NCBI RefSeq assembly: GCF_000003815.2
Contig: NW_023365779.1
Coordinates: 553,603-615,210 of the forward strand
Origin: Branchiostoma floridae
Lineage: Eukaryota > Chordata > Leptocardii > Amphioxiformes > Branchiostomatidae
DNA length: 61,608 nt
Direction: 5' to 3'
Under the pieces are notes generated by a model that did no database searches, was not told the origin of the DNA, and saw nothing but the letters and a program-made list of their open reading frames with translations. Positions within the stretch are counted from its first letter, which is position 1. Every line of letters begins with the position of its first letter. This document shows positions 10,257 through 24,200 of the stretch, one piece after another. Both the position numbers and the translations under genes were made by a program.

Positions 10257-10629
10257 TTATAGGTTTATATGGGGTACTTTGAGTAGCACCGCCACAGCAG
10301 TCACCACCGTAGTGAAGGTGAAGAGCGCCACGCACAGTTTGTCCAGCACTCTCGCCACCCGCTTTCAGTCGTTATCTGGGCTCTCATTGGCTGCCGACAA
10401 CTGCTGAGACCTCAGCACGTGATGATGCAGCTCTCTCATGAGCATGCGCAGTGCGCGCAGCAACGCGAGGTATCTCTCCGGGCACTTTTCCGGCGCATGC
10501 GCGTCCTCCCCGTTCTTGTTCTTCCCGTTGTCGGTGACGCGTATCTCGGTTTCGTACTCCTCACACAGGAACTCCAGCTCCGTGCAGTTGGACAGGCTGG
10601 TGGTAGGGGGCGCTGCTGTGTGGTGGGGC
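10257..10629 (-). CDS. nAChR (-) last exon: MA helix and TM4, with in-frame TGA
   Basis: The acceptor CATTCCTTCAG precedes 10629. The exon encodes (R)PHHTAAPPTTSLSNCTELEF and continues LCEEYETEI, an amphipathic LLRALRMLMRELHHHV helix, ANESPDND, then TGA (10365-10367). The same frame continues KRVARVLDKLC and TM4 (VALFTFTTVVTAVAVLLKVP) to TAA at 10257-10259. The plus paralogue has Trp at the TGA position (NEWKRV), so this is one TGG-to-TGA change. If real, the protein would lose TM4 while keeping everything else; if an error, the exon is intact. Confidence 0.93.
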
Positions 10630-13600
10630 CTGAAGGAATGGATAAAATGAATGAGCACGTTATCTATTTGTAAATCATAGCAGACTATAAGCTAATGTGT
10701 TATACATTAAAAAGAAGACTGCTCACATATTCCATGGTCTCTTAGATCGTAAAACGGGGGAGGTTGAAATCCCAAAATCCCAAACCGATGCGGTCCAGCT
10801 AGATAACTTCGCATTACTAGTATTGCACCAGCCGGATAATTGCACGAAATTCACTGACAAATAGGCCATGCAATCAAGCGACTTCTACTGTATTTCTACT
10901 GCATTGCAATCAATTTGAAACCACTGTCCGTCGACTTGATATCCAGGAATATCCATTTTACTAAAGAAACAAAAACGGATAAAGGTTGCCCCACGAATAA
11001 AGTTGAACTAGCGTCCCATGCCTGGTACAGAAGACGCGGCCTAGCCCGTGCAGGAAGGTGCGGCGGACCCAGGGGGGTACGGGTCGGCAGGACGGGTCGG
11101 TGTGGTGCAGGTTCAGGATCAGGATCGTCATGAAGGTGGCGAACATCACCAACATTATCGTCACGCCGTAGTAGCACACTGTTAACAAACAAACAAACAA
11201 ACAAACAAACAAACAAGGTTCAGGATCAGGATCGTCATGAAGGTGGCGAACATCACCAACATGATGGTGACGCCGTAGTAACACACTGTAAACAAACAAA
11301 CAAACAAACAAGGTTCAGGATCAGGATCGTCATGAAGGTGGCGAACATCATTAACATGATGGTCACTCCGTAGTAACACACTGTAAACAAACAAACAAAC
11401 AAACAAACAAACAAACATGACGTCATGAAGGTGGCGAACATCACCAGCATGATGGTGACGCCGTAGTAACACACTGTAAACAAACAAACAAACAAACAAG
11501 GTTCAGGATCAGGATCGTCATGAAGGTGGCGAACATCACCAACATAATCGTCACGCCGTAGTAACACACTGTAAACAAACAAACAAACAAACAATCAAGG
11601 TTCAGGATCAGGATCGTCATGAACGTGGCGAACATCACCAACATGATGGTGACGCCGTAGTAACACACTGTAAACAAACAAACAAACAAACAAACAAGCA
11701 AGGTTCAGGATCAGGATCGTCATGAACGTGGCGAACATCACCAGCATGATGGTGACGCCGTAGTAGCACACTGTAAACAAACAAACAAACAAACAAACAA
11801 GGTTCAGTATCAGGATCGTCATGAACGTGGCGAACATCACCAACATGATGGTCACGCCGTAGTAACGCACTGTAAACAAACAAACAAACAAACAATCAAG
11901 GTTCAGGATCAGGATCGTCATGAACGTGGCGAACATCACCAACATGATGGTGACGCCGTAGTAACACACTGTAAACAAACAAACAAACAAACAAACAAGC
12001 AAGGTTCAGGATCAGGATCGTCATGAACGTGGCGAACATCACCAGCATGATGGTGACGCCGTAGTAGCACACTGTAAACAAACAAACAAACAAACAAACA
12101 AGGTTCAGTATCAGGATCGTCATGAACGTGGCGAACATCACCAACATGATGGTCACGCCGTAGTAACGCACTGTAAACAAACAAACAAACAAACATGACG
12201 TCATGAAGGTGGCGAACATCACCAGCATGATGGTGACGCCGTAGTAACACACTGTAAACAAACAAACAAACAAACAAACAAGGTTCAGTTTTAGGATGGC
12301 CATGAACATCACCAACATGATGGTCCCGCGGTAGTAATACACTGTAGTGGGCACAAGAAAATGAGAAACAAAGTTCCTTCTAGTGACGCTAAAGAAGAGC
12401 TGGATGTCGTTCGGAAGTAAATCTCCATTTTTTTCCATCATAGAACAGAGGCTTCCCAATAAGCGGTATAGCAGATGGTGTATGCGGTATCAGCTCAGAC
12501 ACCATCAGCAGATGATGTAGGCGGCAGGATCTCAGACACCATCAGCACAGACTTACCAATCAGCGGTACAGCAGATGATGTAGCCGGCATGGCATCAGAC
12601 TTTATCATGAGGCACAGAGACACCATCAGCCGGAACAGAGACTTACCAATAAGCGGCACAGTAGACGATGTAGGCAGCATGAGCTTAGACACCATCAGCA
12701 GAAACAGAGATACAATCAGCCGGAACAGAGACTTACCAATAAGCGGTACAGCAGACGATGTAGGCGGCATGAGCTCAGACACCATCAGCAGGAACAGAGA
12801 TACCATCAGCAGGAACAGAGACTTACCAATCAGCGGCACAGCAGATGACGTAGGCGGCATCAGCTCAGACACCATGAGCAGGAAGACCGTGAAGGCCAGC
12901 AGCACGGTGATGCCGAGCCCGACCCTCTCCCCGGCCTCGGGCGGTAAGTAGAACCCCAGGATGGTCATGATGGAGAACAGCAGACAGGGACTCACCAGGA
13001 AGATCAGGTAGTACATGGACCTGGCATGGGGAGCACAACATACAGCATCAGTTCACTGGGCTATCGCAATTGTAAAACACTGAATTACAATGTACATTGC
13101 ACTTAACACTGTACAAGTGACTTCCTCACCAGGTAGTGAAGGTGACTAGCTGACAGCACACGTAATAAATGTCCTCATATCCAAATTTTCAAACAAACAA
13201 AGACAGAAACCTTCTGTTGATGTATATAGTGAATGTAACAAGAGGGTACGGTTCCAGACAGCACACATAGTAGATGTCCTCATGTCTAAACAAACAAACA
13301 AACAAACAAACAAACAACCAAACAAACAAATCTCTTCCTGATGTATATAGTGAATGTGACCAGCGTGTCCGTTTCCAGAGAGCATACATAGTTAATGTCC
13401 TCATGTCTAATTAAGTAAACAAACAAATAAACAAACAAACAAACAAACCTCCTCCTAACGTAGATAGTGAATGTAACCAGAGGGTACGGTTCCGGACAGC
13501 ACACGTAGTAAATATCCTCATGTCTAAACAAACAAACAAACAAACAAACAAACAAACCTCCTCCTGACGTAGATAGTGAATGTAACCAGTGGGTACGGTT

Positions 13601-15201
13601 CCGGACAGCACACGTAGTAAATATCCTCATGTTTGTCTCCGATCGCCAGCAGCTCCCACTCGTCATTATGCACGAAGTACGTCAGCGAGGGCGGAACTGA
13701 CTCAGTGGTGGTGTTGACGTCATATCCGCCGTAGGTCCAGGAGCCGAACTCCAGCAGACACTTCTGGTCGTCGAACGGGAAGAAGTAGATGTCGATGTTA
13801 CAGGAGGAGCGGAACACGCGGGGCGCCATCCACGTGACGTAACCGGCCGAATTGATGACGACATTGGTCATCAGCTGGTTATGGTCGTTCCCAACTCTGA
13901 TGACGTAAGAAACAAAGACGGTTAGTATTGATGACGACAGAAACAAAGACGGTTGGTATTGATGACGTTACAGATGTCGATGTTACAGGACGACCGGAAC
14001 CCCCGGGGGGGGGGGGGGGCATCCACGTGACGTAACCGGCGGAGTTGATGACGACATTGGTCATCAGCTGGTTATGGTCGTTCCCAACTCTGGTAGTAAG
14101 AGAATACAAGGAAGAAAAGACATTAAGTATTTATGACTTTGTGAGTGCAAGTTTCAAATGAAATTAAATATAATTGGTTATGGGCTACAATGTAGCTAAG
14201 GTCGCTTCGCACTGCGTCGAAGAAAGGAAGCGAGAAGTTTGTTACAGTTACAATTCAATTGGCCATGTTTTGGCTACGATGTACGTGGGCTCCGACTCTG
14301 ATGAGGAAAGAGAGGATGTTAATTTAGTATTGATGATGTCAAAGTCTCTGAGTGCAAGTTTCTTGACATCTTCGTGAATCTTAAATAATGATGAGCTGGT
14401 TATGGTCATTCCCAACTTTGATAGAGAAAGAAAGCAAAATAAGTATTGATGACGAGACAGTTTATGAGTGTAGGCTTGAAATGATATAGCATTTGAACGT
14501 GACGTAGCTTCCGAATTTATGACATTTGTCATGAACTGGTTACGACCATGATGCCCATAGAAGTAGAACAAAGAATAAATGTATAAGAAAATCAGTAATC
14601 AATAACATTACAGTTTGAGGACACAAGCGCACGAGGAAGAGTTTCATTGTTGACGTGGTACTTTTAGAGTAAAATCGAAAGTTTCAGTATGGAAGACGCA
14701 GTAATGTTACGTAAGTGGAATGGGTCGAAGGTCAGTATTGCTGACGTTGTAGTTTTAAAGCAAACGTCAAAGGAAAGTTTTAGTATTGCAGACGCAGCAA
14801 TGTTACGTAAGTGTAATGGATCGGACTTGAAAATCGTTATTGGCCTCTTTGTTTTCATCAGACCCTTATCGCCCATATAGACAGTTCCCATCGCTCAGCA
14901 GTCTGAATGGTACTTTAGATGTTGCCTCCGCCAGACTACAGATTAAGGAACAGAGAAAACACGGCTGTAGAGTGGTGTGATGGTACTTCCTGAGCACAAG
15001 AGCTATCTAACACCCAAAAATCATGACCATACCTTGTTCTGAACACGCTAGCAAAACTGTAAGTTCCGTTGCTGTAACAATGGAAGCCGCTAGTGGACCC
15101 AAAATCTAATCATTTCCAACTTTCTTCACACCCTACCAACACACCAAGTATGAAATCAGTCCTTCGAGCGGTTCTTAATTGAGTTATCTTGTTGACAGAC
15201 A

Positions 15202-15243
<42 letters not shown>

Positions 15244-18200
15244 TGCTAGTGAAAATATAACCTCTATGATATTTCATATAGATAGTTCTCATTGCTCAGC
15301 AGTCTGAATGGCACTTTAGATGTTTCCTCCGCCAGACGACAGATTAAGGAAGAGAGAAAACACGGCTGCAGAGTGATGTGATGGTACTTCCTGAGCACAA
15401 GAGCTATCTAACACCCAAAATCATGACCGTAGCTTGTTCAGAACACGAGATAGCAGAACTGGAAGTTCCGCTGCAGTAACTAGAGAAGCCGCCGTGGCGC
15501 CCAAAATCTAATCATTTCCAACTTTCGTCACACCCCACCAACACACCAAGTATAAAATCAGTCCTTCAAGCGGTTCTTGAGTTATCTTGTTGACAGACAG
15601 ACAGACACACACAAACGCTAGTGAAAATATCACCTCTATGATATTTCATATAGATAGTTCTCATCGCTCAGCAGTCTGCATGGCACTTAAGATGTTGCCT
15701 CCGCCAGACTACAGATTAAGGAACAGAGGAGAACACGTCTGAAGAGTGATGTGTGACGTCACTGATGGTACCAGGAGATGGAGTCAGCGTTCCGTGAATC
15801 CGGAATCTGTTCATGAATGTCTGCAGGAAGGTCATCTCTAGTCTGATGTAGTTCTGGCGATCCGAGCTGATCCCATTGGGTATAACGTGAGGAAAATAAA
15901 GGGATTTACTAACGGGGGAGAAGACGTGTGCTAGAGCATTATGAACTTTTTATCTATCAGCTTATGCAGTCTGGTGATCCGGGTTGATCCCATTGGGCAC
16001 TACAGCGTGAGGAAAATAAAAGGGTTTACTAACGGTGGAAAGGACGTGAGAGCGTTATCAACTGTTATATGACTGGTTTATTTCGAAATTCAACAAATTG
16101 ACAATGACATTGCAGCCACACGGCTGAATTGCGACTTGTCATTACAAACCGTTAACATCAAAGTGGTTAAAATCGAGGCAATAACATAGTTCTTAAAAGG
16201 GTTTCAGACCGACAAATTAAAACAGTATTGGGATAAAATGAAGTGTCATTACCAAAACATTTAAGATAGAATTTACTTAACACAGTAATATCAGTATATA
16301 GCTATTCAAAATACATAATGCTATTTGGTACAAAAACACTGAGGTGACAATTACTCGTTCAAAAGGCGGACCATGAAGGGTACAGCGCTGTTGCGGTAGC
16401 GTTCAGTTCTACAGCGAGTAGTGTTCAGTTTGTGGGATGATCTTGTCAGTCTGCCACTGATCTCACCTCTGGCTGGTGGCAGTAAGTGCAAGAAATGTTC
16501 AGACTGTCTGAGAGAGTTAGCAAAGTTTTTGATCAGGTCAAGACGTCGTGCTTGTAGAGAAGGTAGTCCCAAGTCAGAACAGGCATCGGTGTAAGACGTG
16601 TAGTTGTGCCCCAGTATAATACGCACAGCTCTCCGTTGGACCTTCTCTATCCTGCAGTGCAGTGCAGTGGTGAGCCCGGAATGCCAGACAGGGGCACAAT
16701 ACTCCAGGACTGGTCGGATGTAAGACACATACACTGTGACAAGGTCGTCGATGGATACGTGAAAGTGTTTCAGTTTGCGGAGGAGGCACAGACGTCGACT
16801 TGATTTGCTACAAATGGAGTCGACATGGGAGTTCCATCGTAAATCAGACTGAAGCAGCACACCCAGGATTTTCATAACTACAACCTGTTGGAGCTCTGTG
16901 TTGTCGATCGTGAGAGGAGGTGTTGGGTACGGGGTCTTCCTGAATTGAATATGCATGACTTGACACTTCTTGGGATGCAGTTTATCATGTTCTGTACGTG
17001 CACCAAGGTTATAAACAATTGTCTACCTCTGTCCCATTTTCATTGACTCCGAACTGATTTTTTACCATCTTTTATCAACTTTCTACCCTTCTCTGTGCTT
17101 ACAGCTGGTCTACAAGACGATTGTGTAAAATACGTCAGATTCTGCAATTGCTCAAAATGTGGCTAAACCATGAAACTTTGTGTGGAGAATCCCAAGTACG
17201 TAATATTTGGGTGGGGCCTGGCGATCCGGGTTGCTCCCATCGGGTACACCGTGAGCAGGATAACGGAGTTTTACTAACGGGGAGACGACGTGAGGGCATT
17301 ATCAACTTTTTTTTATTTCAGTACAATATGCTAAACAGAAAGGCGTACACAAATTTTCAACGACCACTGTCGTCTTCTTCCAGATCAATAATGATGATTG
17401 GTCATTTTGGAACGTAAACTCGAGAGAGTTACAGACACGTGATCTGTTGATAAGTGATCTTATTGATGCGTGACGTCAGCAATTGGTCAAACGTGCCCGT
17501 GAAAATTTGATCCGTGTATACCTCTGACAAAGGCTTTGTGTTGGAAGAAAGTTTAGCATTGTACTATGATTTCTACCAACACATGAGCTTCCATGACAAC
17601 TTTTTATCCTACTCTGGACGTACACCAAGGTTACAACAGTTCTAGTTCCAATGGGTGCAAATTGATTTTTCGCCACATTTTATCAACTTTGCACCATGCA
17701 GCTGCTTGTCTAGGCGACTGTGCAAAATACAGCTGCATTTTCTCAAAATGTGGCTAAAACATGAAACTTTGTGTGAGAATCCCAAGTACGTAATATTTGG
17801 GTGGGGCCAGGCGATCCGGGCTGGTCTCATTGGGTACAACGTGAGCAGGATAACGGAGTTTATTAACGGGGGAGAAGACGTGAGCTAGAGCATTATGAAA
17901 TTTTTATCCAGCAGGTTATGGAGCCTGGCGATCCGGTCTGATCCTATTGGGCTCAACGCGAGGAAATTAAAGGAGTTTTCAACGATGATGCGGATCCTCC
18001 GAAAAGAGCTCTGCAACAGACCTGAGTCAGCTTACAGATGTGCCCTATGCGGCAGAGACTGTCATTCTCGTACAGGACTGTTTAAGCCACAGTCGACGCT
18101 GTAGGGCTGATATCAATTAGGATTTTGCCATGGTCAATATTGACCAAAGAGGCCATATATATTTCAACGGTGGAGAAACGTGAGGGCGTTATCAACTTTT

Positions 18201-21200
18201 TATCCTGCTATGTACGTTCACCAAGGCTGCAAACAGTTGTCCAGTTCAAGGGAGTCCAAATTGATTTCTCGCCACATTTCATCAACTTTCTACAGCTGCA
18301 ATTCGACATAAATAGTTACCCTAGCAACTGGAAACCCGGATGTCTAACCTTCACAGACAGCTACAATTACTAAAACTGTGGAAAAAAGCATGGAACCTGG
18401 TGAGATGAATCCTGAGGGTGCAAGTGTGGGGCCTATTCAAAAGGCATGTTTGCTAGCAACGTTGATAACTGAGCTTCCTCCCAACTGGAATAAATTAAGA
18501 AAATTATTGTTCTTTGTTTGTTGTCAATGTGTAGATGTTGCCTTTGTTGGCATATTGGCGCACTAAAGTCGTAATGTGTTTTTCGCACACTACTAACAGA
18601 TTAGCCGAAGAGGCTCGGTGTGCGTCACTCCACCGTCAGGTTGTGTTAGGTGTCATTTTCAAGGGCACAACATCGGGGCATGGGGTACCGAACTTGGGAC
18701 CTCTTGATTCCGAGCCAAACGCGCTAACAGTTACGCCGCACAAAACGCTACCGGATGGAGAGGATGTGAGGATATTAGGCCCTCTTTCCACTAGACGGCG
18801 ACCTAAATAGGATATGCCTAACCTTCGCTTTCATACTGGATATATCATACGAAACGTAAAATTGTGACTGAGAAGACAACAAAACACAGAAAGTGTAAAA
18901 TGATTTGATTCATTTCTATACAAGTCGTTGAGGGATACGTCAAATTTTAGTGCGTAGAGAGAGCGCCGTCCTAGTGGAAAGGGAGTATTATCAAATTCCT
19001 TCACTTGTCATATCCCTCCATGGTTACAAACAGTTTTCTACGTCCTCCCAGGTCCAATGATGCCACTTTGATTAATGAGACCACTTTGATTTTGCACCGC
19101 CTGTCATATAAGTGTAATATTTATTCTGCAGTGCATCCCTATCTGTATTTGCATCTGTAAATCTGTATCTATATAGCCGGTATAACCGCCGTTCGGCATA
19201 ACAGACCAGCTTTGCATGCACGCGGCGCGGCAGCAGCTGGTTTCTTTACACTGAATGACTTGTAACACCTAACCTCTGCACATCTATCTGCAAGTGTTCA
19301 AAACTAGAAAATAAATTCTGTGTATGTGTCCGTCTGCATTTCTGTGGATCAGCCGTTACCAGTGCAAGCTGTCTTAGTAGGCCCGTGTAATGAGTTGTGT
19401 CATTGTGAATAAAGAAATCTTTTTGTCTATTTTGTTTCTAGAATATTTGCTATGCCTTACTTGTTGATCATCTAATTGTTGATACCCATTTATGATTTGT
19501 AATCATTTGTTTCAAATTTGCTTTATTGGTAATCATCTAATTGTTATCACATTTATGTTTATGTTATTATTTGTATACCATTTCAATTACCTCATTTGAA
19601 TTTGTGTTCAATAGTTTGTTAGGAGGAGGTCTCCCATAAGCCTTTTTGGCTTCTACCTCTCTCCCGCACTGTTTTTATCTATCAGTTATCTTTACTGTAT
19701 GCATGCCCTTTTTTTATGTGCAAATAAATAAAATCAAAAATCAAAATCAAAAGAAAGAAAGAAAACTATCCGGCGAAACGCGTGAAACATCCGAAACGCC
19801 TGCAGCATCCGAAACGTCGCTGACTGATGAAAAAAATGTCAGCGGTCCTCTGATGACGTATTGTCCACACAAAGGTCACAGATGAGAGAGAGTGGAAGTA
19901 CCGATTGACCCCTGACCTTTTCTTACGTCTTCACGATGACCCATGACCCGTCTCAGGAACATCCAATCACGTGTATCGACGTGGCCTATTTGTGCCGGGT
20001 CTTTTTCCAAACGCAATAAAGCATGACCAGTAGGAAGTTCATGTTCGGGACTGACATGGAAGTGAACGACTAACTATCAGATAGGACAGCATAGGGCCGT
20101 TCTGAGGGGTCCATTATTGATGCGAACATCTCCTGACAAATAGAAGTAATTGCTGGAATGAGGACTCATCTGTGTTGGTAGAATTTATAGCATTTTAAAG
20201 CTATGATACAACACAAGGAAAACCATTACAAAAGGAAACTGCTTTGTTTGCTGAACAAATATGGATCTATTAGACGGGGGAGCTTTTGAAGCTGCGTTTT
20301 GAAATAAGTGATTGAATCTGTGCTCCGGGCATTTGTCACAAAAGTGGTCAATTTTTCAAGGATTTATTCTTGGTGAACAAATTAATAAGGACACTAAAAA
20401 CAGACTTTGATTATCCCTAATATCTCAGATACCTTGGCAATGATCTGAAGCTCCGCGGTTTTGGAAGAAAGACTTGATTTTGTGATGTTTATGATTGCTT
20501 AAGGCATCTAGCCACACATGAAATCTGAAGTACAACAATAGTTCAAACAGTAGTCATAACTCCCGATGCTCTGTAGGTTTGGGAAGACGTAACTGATTCT
20601 GTAGGAAAATGATCGCTCATCAAAATTCTCCCCTCACGATTCCCTCCGCACCTTCTCGTGCCTGTATCAGAAGAAGATCAGGCCATAACTACCGCAGTGG
20701 GTACCAGGAGATCCGTTCTACATTACTCCATGTGCGGTAATTGTATCAACCTGCCGCCTACAGTGATTTTATCCACGTTCATCGCCGAATAAAATCCATT
20801 AGACGTTAGCCGGAGAAACGTTATCGCCTCACCTAATTCATGTATAACTGTCAGCTGTAAGAACCTTACCACTTCTCGCTGTGCAGTAACTGCATCAAAG
20901 GCATCAGAAATGCCGACTGCAGCGCTTTTCTTCATGTTCACTGCGGAATAAAACCATTAGATACAAGGCAGATATCGCCGCCCCATCTCATGTAGAACTG
21001 CCAAACCTGTCACCTGAAGAAACCTCTCGGCGAAGATAATGGCATAAACTTGCCAAGTGCTTTTCTCAAGCTTCGGTTCGGAACAAAAAGCCCATTAGAT
21101 AGTAGGTACATATGTTATTTCCGCACCGACTCGTGAATAACTGTCAGATAGATCATTTGTAAGGAAATCATTTATAAGCAGGTATCTGGCTTTTTGCCAA

Positions 21201-24200
21201 CTCACCACGGCCTTGAGTGAAGGTAGAATATTCTGTGATCTCCGCAAACTAAATGGCCGCACGCTGAATACCACATCCTGAGTTTCTCTGTCCAAAATTA
21301 CAAGAAATCTTTATTGGAAATTGCAGTGTTGCTTCTGAATCGAAAACTAATTTACATTGATGAAGATCGACACGTCGATAGCGGTCGCTTCAATGGGAAA
21401 AAGAATAGGAAGAGGGAGATTTTGAAATGACTGGTAGTGATTACGTGTAGTTGTTCATCAATTCGTGACATTATATTTTACCGATTTTTACAGATTTTGA
21501 AAAGAGAAGCCCTTGCCATTCCAGGCTCCCATTTGGCGCTAGTTTGCAGCTGTTGGCGACACATTGGCGACCTGTTGGCGACACAATGGCGACCTGTTGG
21601 CGACACATTGGCGACCTGTTGGCGACACATTGGCGACCTGTTGGCGACACATTGGCGACCTGTTGGCGACACATTGGCGACCTGTTGGCGACACATTGGC
21701 GACCTGTTGGCGACACATTGGCAACCTGTTGGCGTGGATCGTTGAGACAACCGTTTTTCTTCACTGTGCAGTAATTGCATTCCAGTGCAGAATAAAAGCC
21801 ATTAGAAGGTAGACATCTTCCTGCCGTCCGAAATGCCGTACAGCGGGACATGCCCCTGCGACAATTGGATCAACCTGCAGAGTGCAGATTGCTTCTCTGA
21901 ATGTTCAGTCTTTTGAGAGATTCAGATAAACGTTGAGTGAGGAGCGCGCCTTTATTCTTTAGAAAGTTTGCCAACTACAGGAAAACCTAATCATCCCCTA
22001 ATGGGGGTAATACTGCTTTCATACAAATGCTTACTGTTTTACAAACATAATACCTATATGTTCGGTGCAGATTACAAGCCATTACAGAGTAGGAAGATAC
22101 GCTATTGTCGTCCTGACCCATGCATAACTGTCACACACTAAGCGGTAATGTTCAGTAAAGGATAAGATGAAACCCATTGGAAACATAAATGTGAAGAATA
22201 CCCACCATTAGAATGCACGAAGATGTGGTACCGCATTCATGTATAAATGTCAGACACTAAGCGTAATGTACAGTATGTGATAAGGTAAAGGCCGTTATAA
22301 AAGCTAGAGGTATGTTTTGACGTGCCGATTCGCACAAAACCGCTCTACACATTACATGAATCTGGTGAGAGACATGTCCTTATTCTTAAGAGCGCTTTCC
22401 AAAGTGCCAAATCATCTAAACTCAGCAGTAAATACAACGTTTTCGGGAAGGAGCAAAACGATCAAACATAAATGATCCATCTTCAGTGCACGATACAAGC
22501 CATTAGAAAGTAGAAAATATGTTGTTGCTGTCATGTGTAATTGTTGCAGTAATGTTTAGTACGTGATAGGATAAAACCCATTGAAAGCTAGAGATATATT
22601 TTGATGTGCCGATTCGCACAAAACCATTCGACATATAACATTAACTTCTAGTGAAAACAATTTCCCTTATTTTTAAGGGCGCTTGCCACAAAAGTGCCGA
22701 ATCATCTAAACCCAGCAGTTAATATAGCGTTTTTCGGAACAACCAAAACCATCAAACATTACGCATCCATGTTCAGTGCACGGTACAAGCCATTAGAAAG
22801 TGGGAAAGTATGTTACTGCCGTCATGTATATAACTGTTCGGCACTGAGTAATAATGTTTAGTACTTGATGACATCAAACCGATTTTGAAAGCTAGAGATA
22901 CAATTTGATGTGCCGACTCGCACAAAACCGCTCCGCACAGTACATGAACTTTTAGTGAGAGAAATGTCCTTATCCTTATCTTGCCAAAGTGCCGAATCAT
23001 CTAAAGTCAGCAGTATATACAACATTTTTCGGAACAAGCAAAACGATCAAACATAAATGATCCATGTTCAGTGCACGGTAAAAGCCATTAGATAGTAGGA
23101 ACATATATGTATCACTGATAGACACTGAGCGGTTATGGTTAGTACGTGAGGAGGTTAAGGCCATTGAAAAATAGAGATATGTTTTGACGTGCCAATAAGC
23201 ACAAATCCGCTCGACGCATTACATGAACTTTTAGCGAGAGAAATGACATTATTCTTAAGTGCGCTTGCCGAATTGTCAAATCATCTAAAGTCAGCAGTAG
23301 ATATAGCGTTTTTCAAACACACAGCATCTATGTTCAGTGCACAGTAAAAGCCATTAGAAAGTGGGAAAACATGTTATTATCGTCATGTTTAACTGTTGCG
23401 GTAATGTTTAATACGTGATAGGATAAAACCCTTTGACTTTGAAAGCTACAGATATGTTTTGATCTGCTGATTCGTACAAAACCACTCTGTGCATTACCTG
23501 AACGTCCAGTGAGACAAATGTCCTTATTCTTAACAGCGCTTACCAAGTTGCCGAATAATAATCTTGTAAACTCTGCAGTAAATATAATGTTTTTTTGGAC
23601 CAACCAAAACCATCAAACATAACGCATCCATGTTCAGTGCACGATACAAGCCATTACAGAGTAGGAAAATATGTTATTGTCGCCATGAAAGCTGTCAGGC
23701 ACTGAGTGGTGATGTTCAGTTCGTGATAAAATAAAAGCAGGTATAAAGATGGAAAGCCAGAGGTGTGATTTGACGTACAAAAGCGCTCCACGCATTATCC
23801 GCAGTAAAGATAACGTCTTTCGGAACAAGCAAAACGATCAAACACAAAGCATCCATGGTTCACAGTACGTATAAGACATTACAGAGTAGGAAAATATGCT
23901 ATTGCCGTCATGAAAGCTGTCAGGCACTGAGTAGTAATGTTCAGTTCGTGATAAAATAAAAGCATGTATAAAGATGGAAAGCCAGAGGTATGGTTTGACG
24001 TACAAAAGCGCTCCACGCATTATCCGCAGTAAAGATAACGTCTTTCGGAACAAGCAAACCGATCAAACACAAAGCATCCATGGTTCACGGTATAAGACAT
24101 TACAGAGTAGGAAAATAAGTTATTGCAGTCAGGAAAGCTGTCAAGCACTGAGTGGGAATGTTTAGTTCGTGATAAAATAAAATAAAAGAATGTATAAATA

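Noticed and set aside
11253-12459. Several overlapping minus-strand ORFs of 86-187 codons rich in CLFVCLF
   Set aside because: They are translations of the TM3-edge array and its TTTG linkers, not separate genes.
15780-15900. Minus-strand stretch reading SSDRQNYIRLEMTFLQTF as a possible receptor exon
   Set aside because: It does not align with any missing nAChR segment, all exons around it are already accounted for, and its start lies in a dispersed intronic repeat.
21437-21851. Repetitive ORFs on both strands (WRHIGDLLAT and complements)
   Set aside because: A 22-bp minisatellite; openness in four frames shows periodicity rather than coding.
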